Part shown: positions 26,368-34,943 of the stretch, piece after piece
How the letters are laid out: each line of letters starts with the position of its first letter
Position numbering within the stretch: the stretch's first letter is position 1
NCBI RefSeq assembly: GCF_000014805.1
Contig: NC_008570.1
Span: forward strand, 3,291,001-3,355,000
DNA: 64,000 bases
Direction of reading: 5' to 3'
From: Aeromonas hydrophila subsp. hydrophila ATCC 7966
GTDB lineage: Bacteria > Pseudomonadota > Gammaproteobacteria > Enterobacterales > Aeromonadaceae
The notes under the pieces: generated by a model
The model's input: only the letters and a program-made list of their open reading frames with translations
What the model was told of the DNA's origin: nothing
The model's database searches: none
Translations under genes and position numbers: made by a program

Positions 26368-26811
26368 TTAACCGACCTTGAAGGTGCCCTTCATCATGGC
26401 GAAGTGGCCGGGGAAGGAGCAGAAGAAGGTGAGATCTTTGCCGGCCAGGCCGTCAGTCTTGAAGGTGACGCTGGTGCTCTCGCCGCCGCCCACCAGTTTG
26501 GTGTGGGCCAGCACGCGCGGGTCATCCTTGGGCAGGTAGTTGTTGTCGGCACCGGCGCTCATGCCAGCAGTGGCCACTGCCTGATAGTCGGCGGTGGTGG
26601 CCAGCGCCCAGTTGTGGCCCATGGCGGTCACCGGCATCTTGCCGGTATGGTTCAGGGTCACGGTTACCTCTTTGCAGGTGGCCGGGACGCTCATCTCCTT
26701 GAGGTTGTACTGCATGGCATCATTGCCTTCGATGACCAACGCGCACTCATCGGCCAGAGCCGGGGCCGCCAGGGTGCTCAGAAACAGCAGGGTAATCGCC
26801 TTTTTCATCAT
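26368..26811 (-). CDS. azu: azurin (type I blue copper protein)
   Basis: This is a 147-residue precursor of a periplasmic electron carrier, with a Sec signal peptide ending PALA before DECALVIEG. The copper ligands are visible: His in the MGHNWAL motif, then Cys, His and Met in FFCSFPGHFAMMKG. The disulfide cysteines near the mature N-terminus are present too. It can carry electrons from periplasmic dehydrogenases to oxidases or denitrification enzymes; the flavoprotein-cytochrome pair about 3 kb upstream is a possible donor. The gene is monocistronic with its own terminator. Confidence 0.95.
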   Translation of the reverse strand: MMKKAITLLFLSTLAAPALADECALVIEGNDAMQYNLKEMSVPATCKEVTVTLNHTGKMPVTAMGHNWALATTADYQAVATAGMSAGADNNYLPKDDPRVLAHTKLVGGGESTSVTFKTDGLAGKDLTFFCSFPGHFAMMKGTFKVG

Positions 26812-27137
26812 CCTCTCCTTTGATTGGCAATAGATGGCAACACAATTGCCTGCGGGCTCGCACCATGGCTGGCAAACATGCTGTCAAAATCGACCTTATT
26901 CTACTCAACTGTCGTCATTCGGCTATGTCTTTAGCGCAAAGCTGCGGGTCAGGTCACCAGATTGCCCCCATTTTTTGTCTGGACGCACCGGCCGCGCCAC
27001 CCACTAACCACTCTTTGTTTAATTATCCCCCGCACTTTTGTCCAGCCGCGACTCGCCCGCCGCCGCCCCCTTGGCTAAGCTGGCGACCCCGGCACGCTTG
27101 TCTTCCGTGCCATCCGTTTCAGCCAAAGAGATCCCGC
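26812..27137. other. intergenic region upstream of azurin and apbE
   Basis: This 326-bp divergent region has no credible gene. It contains a small dyad GGCAA-N5-TTGCC near 26837-26851 that could be an operator, but no clear FNR, CRP or sigma-70 site. Confidence 0.4.
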
Positions 27138-28172
27138 ATGTCGCTTCTTGCTCACCCGGCCCACCGTGGCCTGTTGTTGACCCTGCTGCTGATGCTGACC
27201 GCCTGTCAGCCGGCCCCGACCCGCATTCAGGGCAAGACCATGGGTACCTTTTACGCGGTGACCCTGAGCGACCCCTTCCCGGGCGGCGAGCCGGCGCTGC
27301 AGCAAGAGGTCGATGCCCTGCTGGTGCGCATGAATCACGAGATCTCCACCTACGACCCGAACTCCCTCATCTCCCGCTTCAATCAGGGCAGCGGCCAGCC
27401 CCCCATGGCCATTCCCGCCACCATGGCCAACATCGTGCAGCAGGGAATCGACGCCGGCCATCTCACCGCAGGCAAGCTCGACGTCACCGTGGGCCCGCTG
27501 GTCAACCTGTGGGGATTCGGGCCGGACAAGCGGCCCGTCAAACGGCCCAGCGCCGAGCAAATTGCCAGCGCCCGCCACAAGGTGGGCATCGACCGGCTGA
27601 CATTGGCACCCGAGGGGGATCACTTCCTGCTCGGCAAGCGCATCCCTGACCTCTACCTCGATCTCTCCACCCTGGGCGAAGGAGCGGCCTCTGACGAGAT
27701 TGCCGGCCTGCTGGAGCAAAAAGGGGTGCACAACTACCTCATCGAGGTGGCCGGCGCCGTGCGCAGCAAGGGCAACAACGCCAAGGGCAAGCCCTGGCGG
27801 GTGGCCATCGTCGAGCCGTCCGACCAGCCCGGCGCCTTCTCTGACGTGGTGATCCCCAACGGCATGGCCCTCAGCACCGCCGGCAGCTATCGCAACTACT
27901 ATGAGCTCGACGGCAAGCGCTACTCCCACATCATCGACCCCGCCACCGGCCAGCCCATTACCCACAAGCTGGTCTCCGCCAGCGTCATCACCCCGACCGC
28001 GCTCGAGGCCGACGCCCTCGACACCGCCCTCATGGTGATGGGGCCGGAGCAGGCGATGGCCTTTGCCAAGGCGCACGGTCTCGCGGTCTATCTCATCGTC
28101 AAGACCGAGCAGGGCTTCGCCGCCAGCCATACCCCCCAGTTCGCCCCCTATCTGGTGACCAAACAGCCATAA
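27138..28172 (+). CDS. apbE: ApbE-type FAD:protein FMN transferase
   Basis: This 344-residue lipoprotein (LTAC lipobox) attaches FMN to threonine residues of membrane flavoproteins such as NqrB/NqrC, using FAD and Mg2+. GKTMGTFYAVTL, the STLGEGAASDEIA region, the later SYRNYYELDGKRYSHIIDPATGQP segment and ALEADALDTALMV are all in family positions and close to the E. coli ApbE pattern. The ATG at 27138 starts exactly at the signal peptide; the longer upstream frame is spurious. It is not next to an nqr operon here. Confidence 0.9.
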   Translation: MSLLAHPAHRGLLLTLLLMLTACQPAPTRIQGKTMGTFYAVTLSDPFPGGEPALQQEVDALLVRMNHEISTYDPNSLISRFNQGSGQPPMAIPATMANIVQQGIDAGHLTAGKLDVTVGPLVNLWGFGPDKRPVKRPSAEQIASARHKVGIDRLTLAPEGDHFLLGKRIPDLYLDLSTLGEGAASDEIAGLLEQKGVHNYLIEVAGAVRSKGNNAKGKPWRVAIVEPSDQPGAFSDVVIPNGMALSTAGSYRNYYELDGKRYSHIIDPATGQPITHKLVSASVITPTALEADALDTALMVMGPEQAMAFAKAHGLAVYLIVKTEQGFAASHTPQFAPYLVTKQP

Positions 28173-28216
28173 ATCAGCCTCCTTGTCTTCACGTCTGTAC
28201 TAGTCGATGGGAGTAC

Positions 28217-28247
28217 GCCAAGGCGCCGGAGCCACCGGCAGCTTGGC
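28217..28247. terminator. hairpin between converging apbE and MFS genes
   Basis: GCCAAG (28217-28222) with CTTGGC (28242-28247), and inside it GCCGG (28225-28229) with CCGGC (28235-28239), form a two-part stem. No T-run is present, so efficiency is uncertain. Confidence 0.45.
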
Positions 28248-28282
28248 ATCAGGTCAGTGACCACCGATCGGCTGCGTTCAGG

Positions 28283-29488
28283 CTACTCCCCGCAGCCGGC
28301 CGAGTCGGCTGACGGACGCGCCACCCGGTTGCCCGCCCCGTAGAGGAGAAACACCAGCACGCAAATCGCGGTCATCACGGCGAACAGGGCCGGGCCGCCC
28401 CACACCTGCAACAGCCAGCCCCCCACCAGGGGCGAGAGCGCCCAGCCAAGCCCGGCCAGCGCGCTGGCCCCGAAGTAGCTCCCCTTGAGGTGGGCCGGCG
28501 CCATCTCGTCGATCAGCACATTGAAGAGCGGGAACAGCACCGCTTCCCCCACGCTCAGCAAGAACACCGCCACCAGCCAGGGCCACAGCAGGGCCGGACT
28601 CGACAGGGCGAACAGCACCTGGGCGGACGCCATCAGCAGGATGGAGAACTGCAGCCGCAGGCTCACCCGCCAGCGCCGGGTCAGGTGCAGCAGCGGAAAC
28701 TGCAGGGTGATGATGGTCAGCGCATTGGTGGCCACCAGCAGGGCCACCAGGGTTTCCACCTCGGGGGCGCCGGCGCGGGTCAGGTACTGGATCAGCGGCG
28801 ACTCCACCTGGGCGTAGACCAGCATCATCAGCAAGTTGGCGAGGATGAACAGCATGAAGGCCCGATCCCGCCCCACCACCCTGAGCATGGCCCCCAGGGT
28901 GAGACCCACATCCGGCCGGCCAGCGCACTCGCGGCGAAAACCGAGCAGGAAGGCGATGCCGAGCAGGCCATAGCTGGCGGCCGTCACCACGAAGGTCTCC
29001 TGGCGTGCACCGAGCCCCACCATGACGCCGATGAGGGGCCCCACCCCCGCCCCCACGTTGAGCAGGAAGTAGCGCAGGTGCTGAGCCAGCTCCCGCTGCG
29101 CCTTCTCGGGCAGCAGATCCCCCATCAGCGCCTTGCCCGGCGTGTCGATGAAGGCGTAGGAGAGACCCGAGCCAAACACCCCGAGGGCGATGAGCCAGAG
29201 GGAGTGGCCGAACCCGAGCAGCAGGTAGGCACCGCACGACAGGGCGCAACCGAGCAGCAGTATGGTGCGCCGGCCGAGCCGGTCGGAGAGCCAGCCAACG
29301 TAGAAGCCGATGAGGCAGGAGAGCACGGCCGCGCCGCCCAGCAGCATCCCGATGCCGGACGCCGAGAGATCATACTCCCGGTAGAGCAGGATCGAGAGAA
29401 AGGGCCAGACCATGAAGAAACTGGTGCGCACCATGAAGGTACCCAGGATCACGATCCAGACCAGCGGAGGAAAGGGGGGCAGGCGCAT
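28283..29488 (-). CDS. MFS transporter (drug-efflux type)
   Basis: This 401-residue major facilitator has twelve predicted helices. MFS motif A appears as GWLSDRLGRRTI after helix 2. The AFIDTPGKALMGDLLPEKAQ and LRYFLLNVGAGVGP segments resemble MdtH-like exporters. The start at 29488 (MRLPPFPPL) has AAGGAG on the minus strand 5 nt away; the upstream in-frame ATG lacks support. The substrate cannot be determined. Not in an operon. Confidence 0.8.
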   Translation of the reverse strand: MRLPPFPPLVWIVILGTFMVRTSFFMVWPFLSILLYREYDLSASGIGMLLGGAAVLSCLIGFYVGWLSDRLGRRTILLLGCALSCGAYLLLGFGHSLWLIALGVFGSGLSYAFIDTPGKALMGDLLPEKAQRELAQHLRYFLLNVGAGVGPLIGVMVGLGARQETFVVTAASYGLLGIAFLLGFRRECAGRPDVGLTLGAMLRVVGRDRAFMLFILANLLMMLVYAQVESPLIQYLTRAGAPEVETLVALLVATNALTIITLQFPLLHLTRRWRVSLRLQFSILLMASAQVLFALSSPALLWPWLVAVFLLSVGEAVLFPLFNVLIDEMAPAHLKGSYFGASALAGLGWALSPLVGGWLLQVWGGPALFAVMTAICVLVFLLYGAGNRVARPSADSAGCGE

Positions 29489-29814
29489 GGGAACTCCTTG
29501 TCGCGCAATGGCAGCTGATCCGCAGGGGAAAGCGTTCAGTGGTATCAAAAGACACCTGAGCGCACAATCCCCAGCCCGAAAAAAACCGCCCGAGGGGGCG
29601 AACTCAGCACCGGTCGGTGGGCGGCTTCATCGTTCAGGTCAGGCAGGCGTTCGCCACCTACCCTCCCCCAGTTCCCCCCCTTATTTGGTCCGGCAGAAGC
29701 CATGAATGGCGGGGCTTGGCGGAAAAACCATGGCTGCGCCCCATGTTCAATTGCCTGTCTGCGCGCTTTGGTGGCACACTTCTGTTATCCGCCCGTAGCG
29801 CCCTGACCAGACAG
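29489..29814. other. intergenic region before the receiver-TPR gene
   Basis: No gene is supported in this 326-bp divergent stretch. GC-rich inverted segments around 29583-29602 may form weak hairpins. In-frame upstream starts for the receiver-TPR gene exist (for example 29743), so its promoter could be further left. Confidence 0.4.
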
Positions 29815-31461
29815 ATGCAGATACCGGAATCCGAGCCAGAGAAAAAAGCCCCACCCAAACCGAAGCGCATCCTGCTGGTCAATGAACAGCGCTCCTTTCA
29901 GGTGATGATGAAGGCGATGCTGATCAACATCGGCATCAGCCGCATCACCTATGCCAACTCGGCCGAAGAGGCGAGACGACGCTGCCAGAAAGAGACCTTT
30001 GACATCTATCTGCTCGATTACGAGCTGGGGGTCGGCGAGAACGGCCGCCAGCTGCTGGAGAGCCTGCGGGATCAGAAGCTCATTCCGCCCCAGAGCGTGG
30101 TGATCATGGTGAGCGGCGACAGCTCCCGCGCCATGGTGCTGAGCGCGCTGGAAGCCGAGCCCGACGAATACCTGATGAAGCCCTTCTCCCAGGAGCAGTT
30201 TTCGTTTCGTCTCAAACGCGCCCTCGCCCGCCGTCAGGCGCTGGAGAGCGTGTTCAGCGCCCTTGCCAAAGAGGATCTGCCCACCCTGCTCGCCGCCTGC
30301 GCCGAGCGGGCCGATGCGGTGCCTCGCTTTGCCAACTTCTGCCGCTGCCTGCAGGCCGACACCCAGCTCAAGCTGGGCCAGGCCAAGGAGGCCCGCAGCC
30401 TGATGCGCCAGCTGCTGGCCGGCCAGGAGAACAGCTGGGCCCGCCTGACGCTAGGCAAGGCGTGCCACACCCTGGGGCTGAACGAAGAGGCGGTGAGCCA
30501 CCTGCAGGCCACCCTCAAGAACACCCCGCTGATGGTGGAGGCCCACCTCTGGCTGGCAGAGTCCCAGCTCGCGCTCGGCAACGACGAACAGGCCCAGCAG
30601 GAGCTCAAGCGGGCGGTCGACATCTCGCCTCAGTCGGTGCAGCTCTCCCGCCGGCTGGCGGAGGTGTGCCTGCTGCGCCACGACTACGCCCAGGCCAAGG
30701 ACGTGTTGCTGTCGCTGATCGACCTGTCGCGCAACTCCATTCATCGCACCCCCCACTACCTGGGGGCCTATATCCAGTCGCTGACCCTCTACGCCCTCAA
30801 CAGCAACGACATCTACCACATCGCCAACCTGCAAAAGCAGGTCAACTCGGCCCTGTCGCGCATCCGCGATTCGCTGATGATGTCGGAGTTCAACTACCCG
30901 GTGTTCGAGCAGATCTGCCAGGCCCGGGTGCAGATCGCCCTCGGCGAGCTGCTCAAGGGCAAGAAGATGCTCTACCGCGCCAACCAGAACTGGCTCGATC
31001 AGCCTGCCACCATGCCCCCCAGCCTGCTGGGCGAGACCATCCTCGCCCTCTATCAGCTCGGCGAGTTCGAATATGCCGAGAGCCTGCAGGCGCTGCTGGC
31101 CGAAGACGAGGATCGGCTGCTCACCACCTGCATCCAGGCCACCCGCGACGACAAGACAGTGCTCGAGCGTCGCCAGCGCTACCAGCAGCTCAACGAGCTG
31201 GGCATCAAAGCTTATCAGAGCGGCGAGCTGGAGCAGGCGCTCGGCCACTTTCGCGAAGCGCTGCGCCGGGCCCCGGCCAATACCGGCGCCGCCCTCAACA
31301 AGATCCAGGTGCTGCTGCAGCTGATGCAGAAAAACCGCAAGAGCCCGGAGTTTGGCGCCGAGTGCAAGGAGACCCTGGAGGTGCTGGACGGCATCCCCCT
31401 CAATCCGGCCCAGCAGGATCGTTTTCGCAAGCTGCGTCAGGAGTTTACCCAGCTCAGCTGA
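29815..31461 (+). CDS. receiver-domain protein with TPR output
   Basis: This protein has 548 residues from the ATG at 29815. Residues about 15-135 are a CheY-like receiver: the phospho-acceptor Asp is in FDIYLLDYELG, the switch Ser in VSGDSS and the conserved Lys in LMKPFS. The rest is helical TPR repeats (ARLTLGKACHTLGLNEEAVSHL, LWLAESQLALGNDEQAQQEL, and near the end LGIKAYQSGELEQALGHFREAL). There is no DNA-binding or enzymatic output, so it likely works by protein-protein contact when phosphorylated. No histidine kinase is adjacent. The start lacks a good Shine-Dalgarno. Confidence 0.8.
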   Translation: MQIPESEPEKKAPPKPKRILLVNEQRSFQVMMKAMLINIGISRITYANSAEEARRRCQKETFDIYLLDYELGVGENGRQLLESLRDQKLIPPQSVVIMVSGDSSRAMVLSALEAEPDEYLMKPFSQEQFSFRLKRALARRQALESVFSALAKEDLPTLLAACAERADAVPRFANFCRCLQADTQLKLGQAKEARSLMRQLLAGQENSWARLTLGKACHTLGLNEEAVSHLQATLKNTPLMVEAHLWLAESQLALGNDEQAQQELKRAVDISPQSVQLSRRLAEVCLLRHDYAQAKDVLLSLIDLSRNSIHRTPHYLGAYIQSLTLYALNSNDIYHIANLQKQVNSALSRIRDSLMMSEFNYPVFEQICQARVQIALGELLKGKKMLYRANQNWLDQPATMPPSLLGETILALYQLGEFEYAESLQALLAEDEDRLLTTCIQATRDDKTVLERRQRYQQLNELGIKAYQSGELEQALGHFREALRRAPANTGAALNKIQVLLQLMQKNRKSPEFGAECKETLEVLDGIPLNPAQQDRFRKLRQEFTQLS

Positions 31462-31515
31462 CCAGGGCCCGCTCGCCTATGCTGATACTGACTCGGCAAA
31501 GGGAGGAGAGTGGCG

Positions 31516-32478
31516 ATGGCCATGTGTCGATATCTGGTGGCGGACGGTCGCCACTGCAGCGAAGAGGCGGGAGACCATGATCTGTGCCGCTGGCACGATC
31601 CCCACGCCAATCATCAGGATCCCCACACCGCCCGCGAGCTGGAGCACTACATCCAGCAGGGCGGGCTGTGCCACGGCCTGCAACTGGCCCGCGCCAATCT
31701 GTCGGGCCTCAACCTGGTGAAAAAGGGGGCCCCGCAGGGGTTCCTGCTGGAACAGTGCAACCTCTACCGCGCCAACCTGCAGGGGGCTCATCTCTACGGC
31801 ATTCGCATCAAGGGTGGCAGCCTGATGAAGGCGGATCTCAGCGAAGCCAACCTGCACTGCGCCACCCTCGACGACGTCAACCTGCTCGGCATTCGCTGGC
31901 ACAATACCCGTCTCGACAACCTGGATACCGGCAAACGGCTGATGCAGGAGCGACGCGGCCGCAAGGAGCGCGACCCGGTGCAGGCCCGCATCTGGCTCAA
32001 AGAGGCCGAAGAGACCTATCGCGATCTGCGCAAGGCCTCGGAGGCGCAAGGTATCTTCACCATGTCCGGCCGCTACATCCAGCAGGAGCTGACCATGCGC
32101 CGGCTGCAGCTGCCGTTCTGGTCGACCCAGCGCTTCACCTCCTGGATCGTCGATCTGTTCTGCGGTTACGGCGAGGCCCCCATGCGGGTGGTGCTCTTCT
32201 CCCTGCTGCTCATCTTCATCTGCAGCATCTTCTACTTCTTCTTTGGCCTGAGCTTCAACGGCAACCACCTCATCTACCGGCCCGGCGCTCCTGTTGAGCA
32301 GAACGCCATCTTCCTGCTGGAGTGCCTCTACTACAGCGTGGTGACCTTCACCACCCTGGGTTATGGCGACTTCACCCCCATCGGCCTCTCGCGCCTCTTC
32401 GCCGCCTTCGAGGCCTTCACCGGCAGCTTCACGCTGGCGCTGTTTGTGGTGGTGTTCGTCAAGAAGATGACCCGTTGA
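31516..32478 (+). CDS. pentapeptide-repeat ion channel fusion
   Basis: This protein of about 320 residues joins two domains. The N-terminal part has a short Cys/His-rich stretch (CRYLVADGRHCSE, LCRWHDPH) that could bind a metal, then pentapeptide repeats (ARANLSGLNL, YRANLQGAHL, KADLSEANLHCATL). The C-terminal part is a two-helix potassium channel: a first helix (VVLFSLLLIFICSIFYFFF), a pore helix with the selectivity filter TTLGYGDF, and a second helix. No cyclic-nucleotide or RCK domain is present, so the pentapeptide region may be the gating or localisation domain. ATG at 31516 is 7 nt after GGAGGAG; GTG at 31510 is also possible. Confidence 0.8.
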   Translation: MAMCRYLVADGRHCSEEAGDHDLCRWHDPHANHQDPHTARELEHYIQQGGLCHGLQLARANLSGLNLVKKGAPQGFLLEQCNLYRANLQGAHLYGIRIKGGSLMKADLSEANLHCATLDDVNLLGIRWHNTRLDNLDTGKRLMQERRGRKERDPVQARIWLKEAEETYRDLRKASEAQGIFTMSGRYIQQELTMRRLQLPFWSTQRFTSWIVDLFCGYGEAPMRVVLFSLLLIFICSIFYFFFGLSFNGNHLIYRPGAPVEQNAIFLLECLYYSVVTFTTLGYGDFTPIGLSRLFAAFEAFTGSFTLALFVVVFVKKMTR

Positions 32479-32494
32479 GCCCGCTATGGCGGGC
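32479..32494 (+). terminator. short hairpin after the channel gene
   Basis: GCCCGC (32479-32484) and GCGGGC (32489-32494) form a small stem beginning within the stop codon context. There is no T-run, so this is tentative. Confidence 0.3.
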
Positions 32495-32589
32495 GGCCCG
32501 TCCCGGATGTGGCCCCTCGCCTTCACTTGCATCCACGGCGGATTCCTAGTCCAATAGCCACTTATAAAAATGACATGAGCATCCCGGAC

Positions 32590-33396
32590 ATGAAGATCAT
32601 CTCTTTCAATATCAATGGCCTGCGCGCCCGCCTGCACCAGCTGAAAGCCATCATCGACAAGCATCAGCCGGATGTGATCGGCCTGCAGGAGATCAAGGTA
32701 CACGACGAGGCCTTCCCGCTGGCCGACGTGGAGGCCATGGGCTATCACGTAGAGTTTCACGGCCAGAAGGCCCACTACGGGGTGGCCATCATGAGCAAGC
32801 AGAAGCCGGTCAAGGTGGAGAAAGGCTTCCCCACCGACGATGAAGAGGCCCAGCGCCGGATGATCATGGCCACCTTCGAGCGCGAAGACGGCTCCCTCAT
32901 CAAGGTGATGAACGGCTACTTCCCGCAGGGTGAAAGCCAGGATCACGAGACCAAGTTCCCGGCCAAGCAGAAGTTCTACGAGGATCTGCAGCGCTATCTG
33001 GAGACCCACCACACCCCGAGCGATCAGCTAGTGCTGATCGGGGATATGAATATTTCCCCCACCGATCTCGACATCGGCATCGGCGAAGCGAACCGCAAGC
33101 GCTGGCTGCGGGATGGCAAGTGCTCCTTCCTGCCCATCGAGCGCGAATGGATGGAGCGGCTGAAAGGGTTCGGCCTGACCGACACCTTCCGCGCCGCCAA
33201 CCCCACCGAGTGCGAGCGCTTCTCCTGGTTTGACTACCGCTCCAGGGGCTTTGACGAGAACCGGGGCCTGCGCATCGACCTCATCATGGCCTCCGACGCC
33301 CTCAAGGACACCGTGACCGAGACCGGCATCGACTACGAGCTGCGCGGCATCGACAAGCCTTCGGATCACGCCCCCATCTGGGCCTGCTTCGCCTGA
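32590..33396 (+). CDS. xthA: exonuclease III
   Basis: This 268-residue enzyme is the same length as E. coli XthA and matches it throughout: [28 protein letters not shown] with the catalytic Glu, [23 protein letters not shown], and the DHAPIW motif with the catalytic His at the end. It repairs abasic sites and removes nucleotides from 3' ends, with Mg2+. MKIISFN at 32590 is the canonical start; an upstream ATG at 32575 would add five residues. It ends at a hairpin. Confidence 0.95.
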   Translation: MKIISFNINGLRARLHQLKAIIDKHQPDVIGLQEIKVHDEAFPLADVEAMGYHVEFHGQKAHYGVAIMSKQKPVKVEKGFPTDDEEAQRRMIMATFEREDGSLIKVMNGYFPQGESQDHETKFPAKQKFYEDLQRYLETHHTPSDQLVLIGDMNISPTDLDIGIGEANRKRWLRDGKCSFLPIEREWMERLKGFGLTDTFRAANPTECERFSWFDYRSRGFDENRGLRIDLIMASDALKDTVTETGIDYELRGIDKPSDHAPIWACFA

Positions 33397-33404
33397 TAAC
33401 GACA

Positions 33405-33433
33405 ACAGAGGGGGCATTTGAAGCCCCCTCTGT
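33405..33433 (+). terminator. hairpin after xthA
   Basis: ACAGAGGGGGC (33405-33415) and GCCCCCTCTGT (33423-33433) form a perfect 11-bp stem. No T-run is present. Confidence 0.65.
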
Positions 33434-33731
33434 GACCAAGCCCCCACTTCCCCCGCTTTTTCCTTCTTATAATTCCCTCCGGGTCTCCTGCTCCCCAGCA
33501 AGGTCACGATGCAGGGTCTGCCAGACTGACACAAATTGTCGCAGCCCCCTCCGCCACGGCGCGATCGACACCGACAACTTTCAGTGTCGAGCAGCCTGGG
33601 TTCAATATTCGTGCTCTATCATTAGAAAACTGTCAGTAATCCAATGAGTTAAATTTGTAACCATGCAGTTAACCATGTTCATGAAGAAAAAGGCTGGGCG
33701 CGGCAATCGCGCACCATCCCACAGGAGTGTG
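33434..33731. other. intergenic region upstream of RND operon
   Basis: This region before the RND operon has no gene and turns AT-rich toward its end. TAACCATG occurs twice, at 33658 and 33670, 12 bp apart. It could be part of a regulator site, but no regulator gene lies beside the operon. Confidence 0.35.
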
Positions 33732-34934
33732 ATGATGAAGGTGCAATACGTCAGGGAAGAGATGTTCAAGCGCGGCTGTATCGCCCTGGCACTGGCCAGC
33801 GCACTGACCGCCTGTGGTGATGAACCGGCCACCGGGGCCCAGGCTCTGCCGCCGGTCCCCGTGGTGGTGGCCGAGGTCAAGCTGACCGACGTGCCGATGA
33901 CCACCGAAATGGTGGGCGAGACCGCCGGTTTTCGCGAAATTGACGTGCGTTCCCGGGTGAGCGGCATCCTGCTCAAGCGCACCTACATCGAGGGGCAGCC
34001 GGTCACCGCCGGTCAGGCGCTGTTCCTGATCGATCCCGAGCCCTACAAGGTGGCGCTGGAGCAGGCCAAGGGCACCCTGGCCCAGGAGCAGGCCCGCCTC
34101 AACAAGGCCCGCGCCGACCGGGATCGCATCATCCCGCTGTTCAAGCGCCAGGTGGTGAGCCGCAAGGACTATGACGACACCATCGCCAACTACGAGGCGG
34201 CCATCGCCAGCCATCAGGCCGCCCAGGCCAAGGTGAAAGAGGCCGAACTCAACCTCAGCTACACCCAGGTCACCGCCCCCATCAACGGCATGGCGAGCAA
34301 GAGCTCCCAGTCCGAGGGCAGCCTCATCTCCACCAGCGGCGAAAACGGCCTGCTCACCACCATCACCCAGTTCGATCCCCTCTACGTCAACTTCTCCTAC
34401 TCGGAGCAGGATCGCCTCAACTTCGAGAACTCGGTGAAAAAGGGATTGATTGAGGCCAAAGATGCCACCAACTGGCGCACCCACATCCGGCTGGCGGACG
34501 GCTCCGTCTACCCCGAGGCAGGCAAGCTCAACTTCTCCGACAGCCGGGTCGACCCGCAGACCGGCACCATCCGGGCCCGCGCCATCTTCGACAACAAGGA
34601 CGGCGTGCTGCTGCCAGGCCAGTTCGTGCGCATGACCATCGATCTGGGCACCCGCAAAAATGCCATCCTGGTGCCGCCGCGCGCCATCGTCCAGTCCCAG
34701 GCCGACCGCATGGTGATGGTGGTGGACAAAGAGAACAAGGTGGTGCCCCGCCCGGTCAAGCTGGGTTCCGTGGTCGACAGCGGCGTGCTGATCGACAGCG
34801 GCCTCGAGCCCGGTGAGCGCTATATCGTCGAGGGGCTGATGAAGGCCCGTCCCGGCGCCGTGGTCAAGCCCGTCTCTGCCGAAGAGATGAAGGCGATCAC
34901 CACCAAGATGGTCGGCCAGAACGCGGCCAAGTAA
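33732..34934 (+). CDS. RND multidrug efflux adaptor (membrane fusion protein)
   Basis: This is a lipoprotein of about 400 residues (lipobox ALTAC) of the AcrA/MexA family. VDVRSRVSGILLKRTYIEGQPV and ALFLIDPEPYKVALEQAK form the lipoyl half-motif, a long helical hairpin follows (LAQEQARLNKARADRDRI), then the second lipoyl half and beta-barrel (VTAPINGMASKSSQSEGS). It bridges the inner-membrane pump encoded 9 nt downstream to an outer-membrane channel; no channel gene is in the window, so a TolC-like protein elsewhere is expected. The ATG pair at 33732/33735 follows CAGGAG. Confidence 0.88.
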   Translation: MMKVQYVREEMFKRGCIALALASALTACGDEPATGAQALPPVPVVVAEVKLTDVPMTTEMVGETAGFREIDVRSRVSGILLKRTYIEGQPVTAGQALFLIDPEPYKVALEQAKGTLAQEQARLNKARADRDRIIPLFKRQVVSRKDYDDTIANYEAAIASHQAAQAKVKEAELNLSYTQVTAPINGMASKSSQSEGSLISTSGENGLLTTITQFDPLYVNFSYSEQDRLNFENSVKKGLIEAKDATNWRTHIRLADGSVYPEAGKLNFSDSRVDPQTGTIRARAIFDNKDGVLLPGQFVRMTIDLGTRKNAILVPPRAIVQSQADRMVMVVDKENKVVPRPVKLGSVVDSGVLIDSGLEPGERYIVEGLMKARPGAVVKPVSAEEMKAITTKMVGQNAAK

Positions 34935-34943
34935 GGAGTTCGT

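Noticed and set aside
26812..26960. FNR-type box near the azurin promoter
   Set aside because: No TTGAT-N4-ATCAA pattern with acceptable mismatches was found.
27600..27780. ApbE seemed to lack the common SAIAKG and GGE motifs
   Set aside because: E. coli ApbE itself has STVGEG and GGAL at these places, so the sequence is normal for this subfamily.
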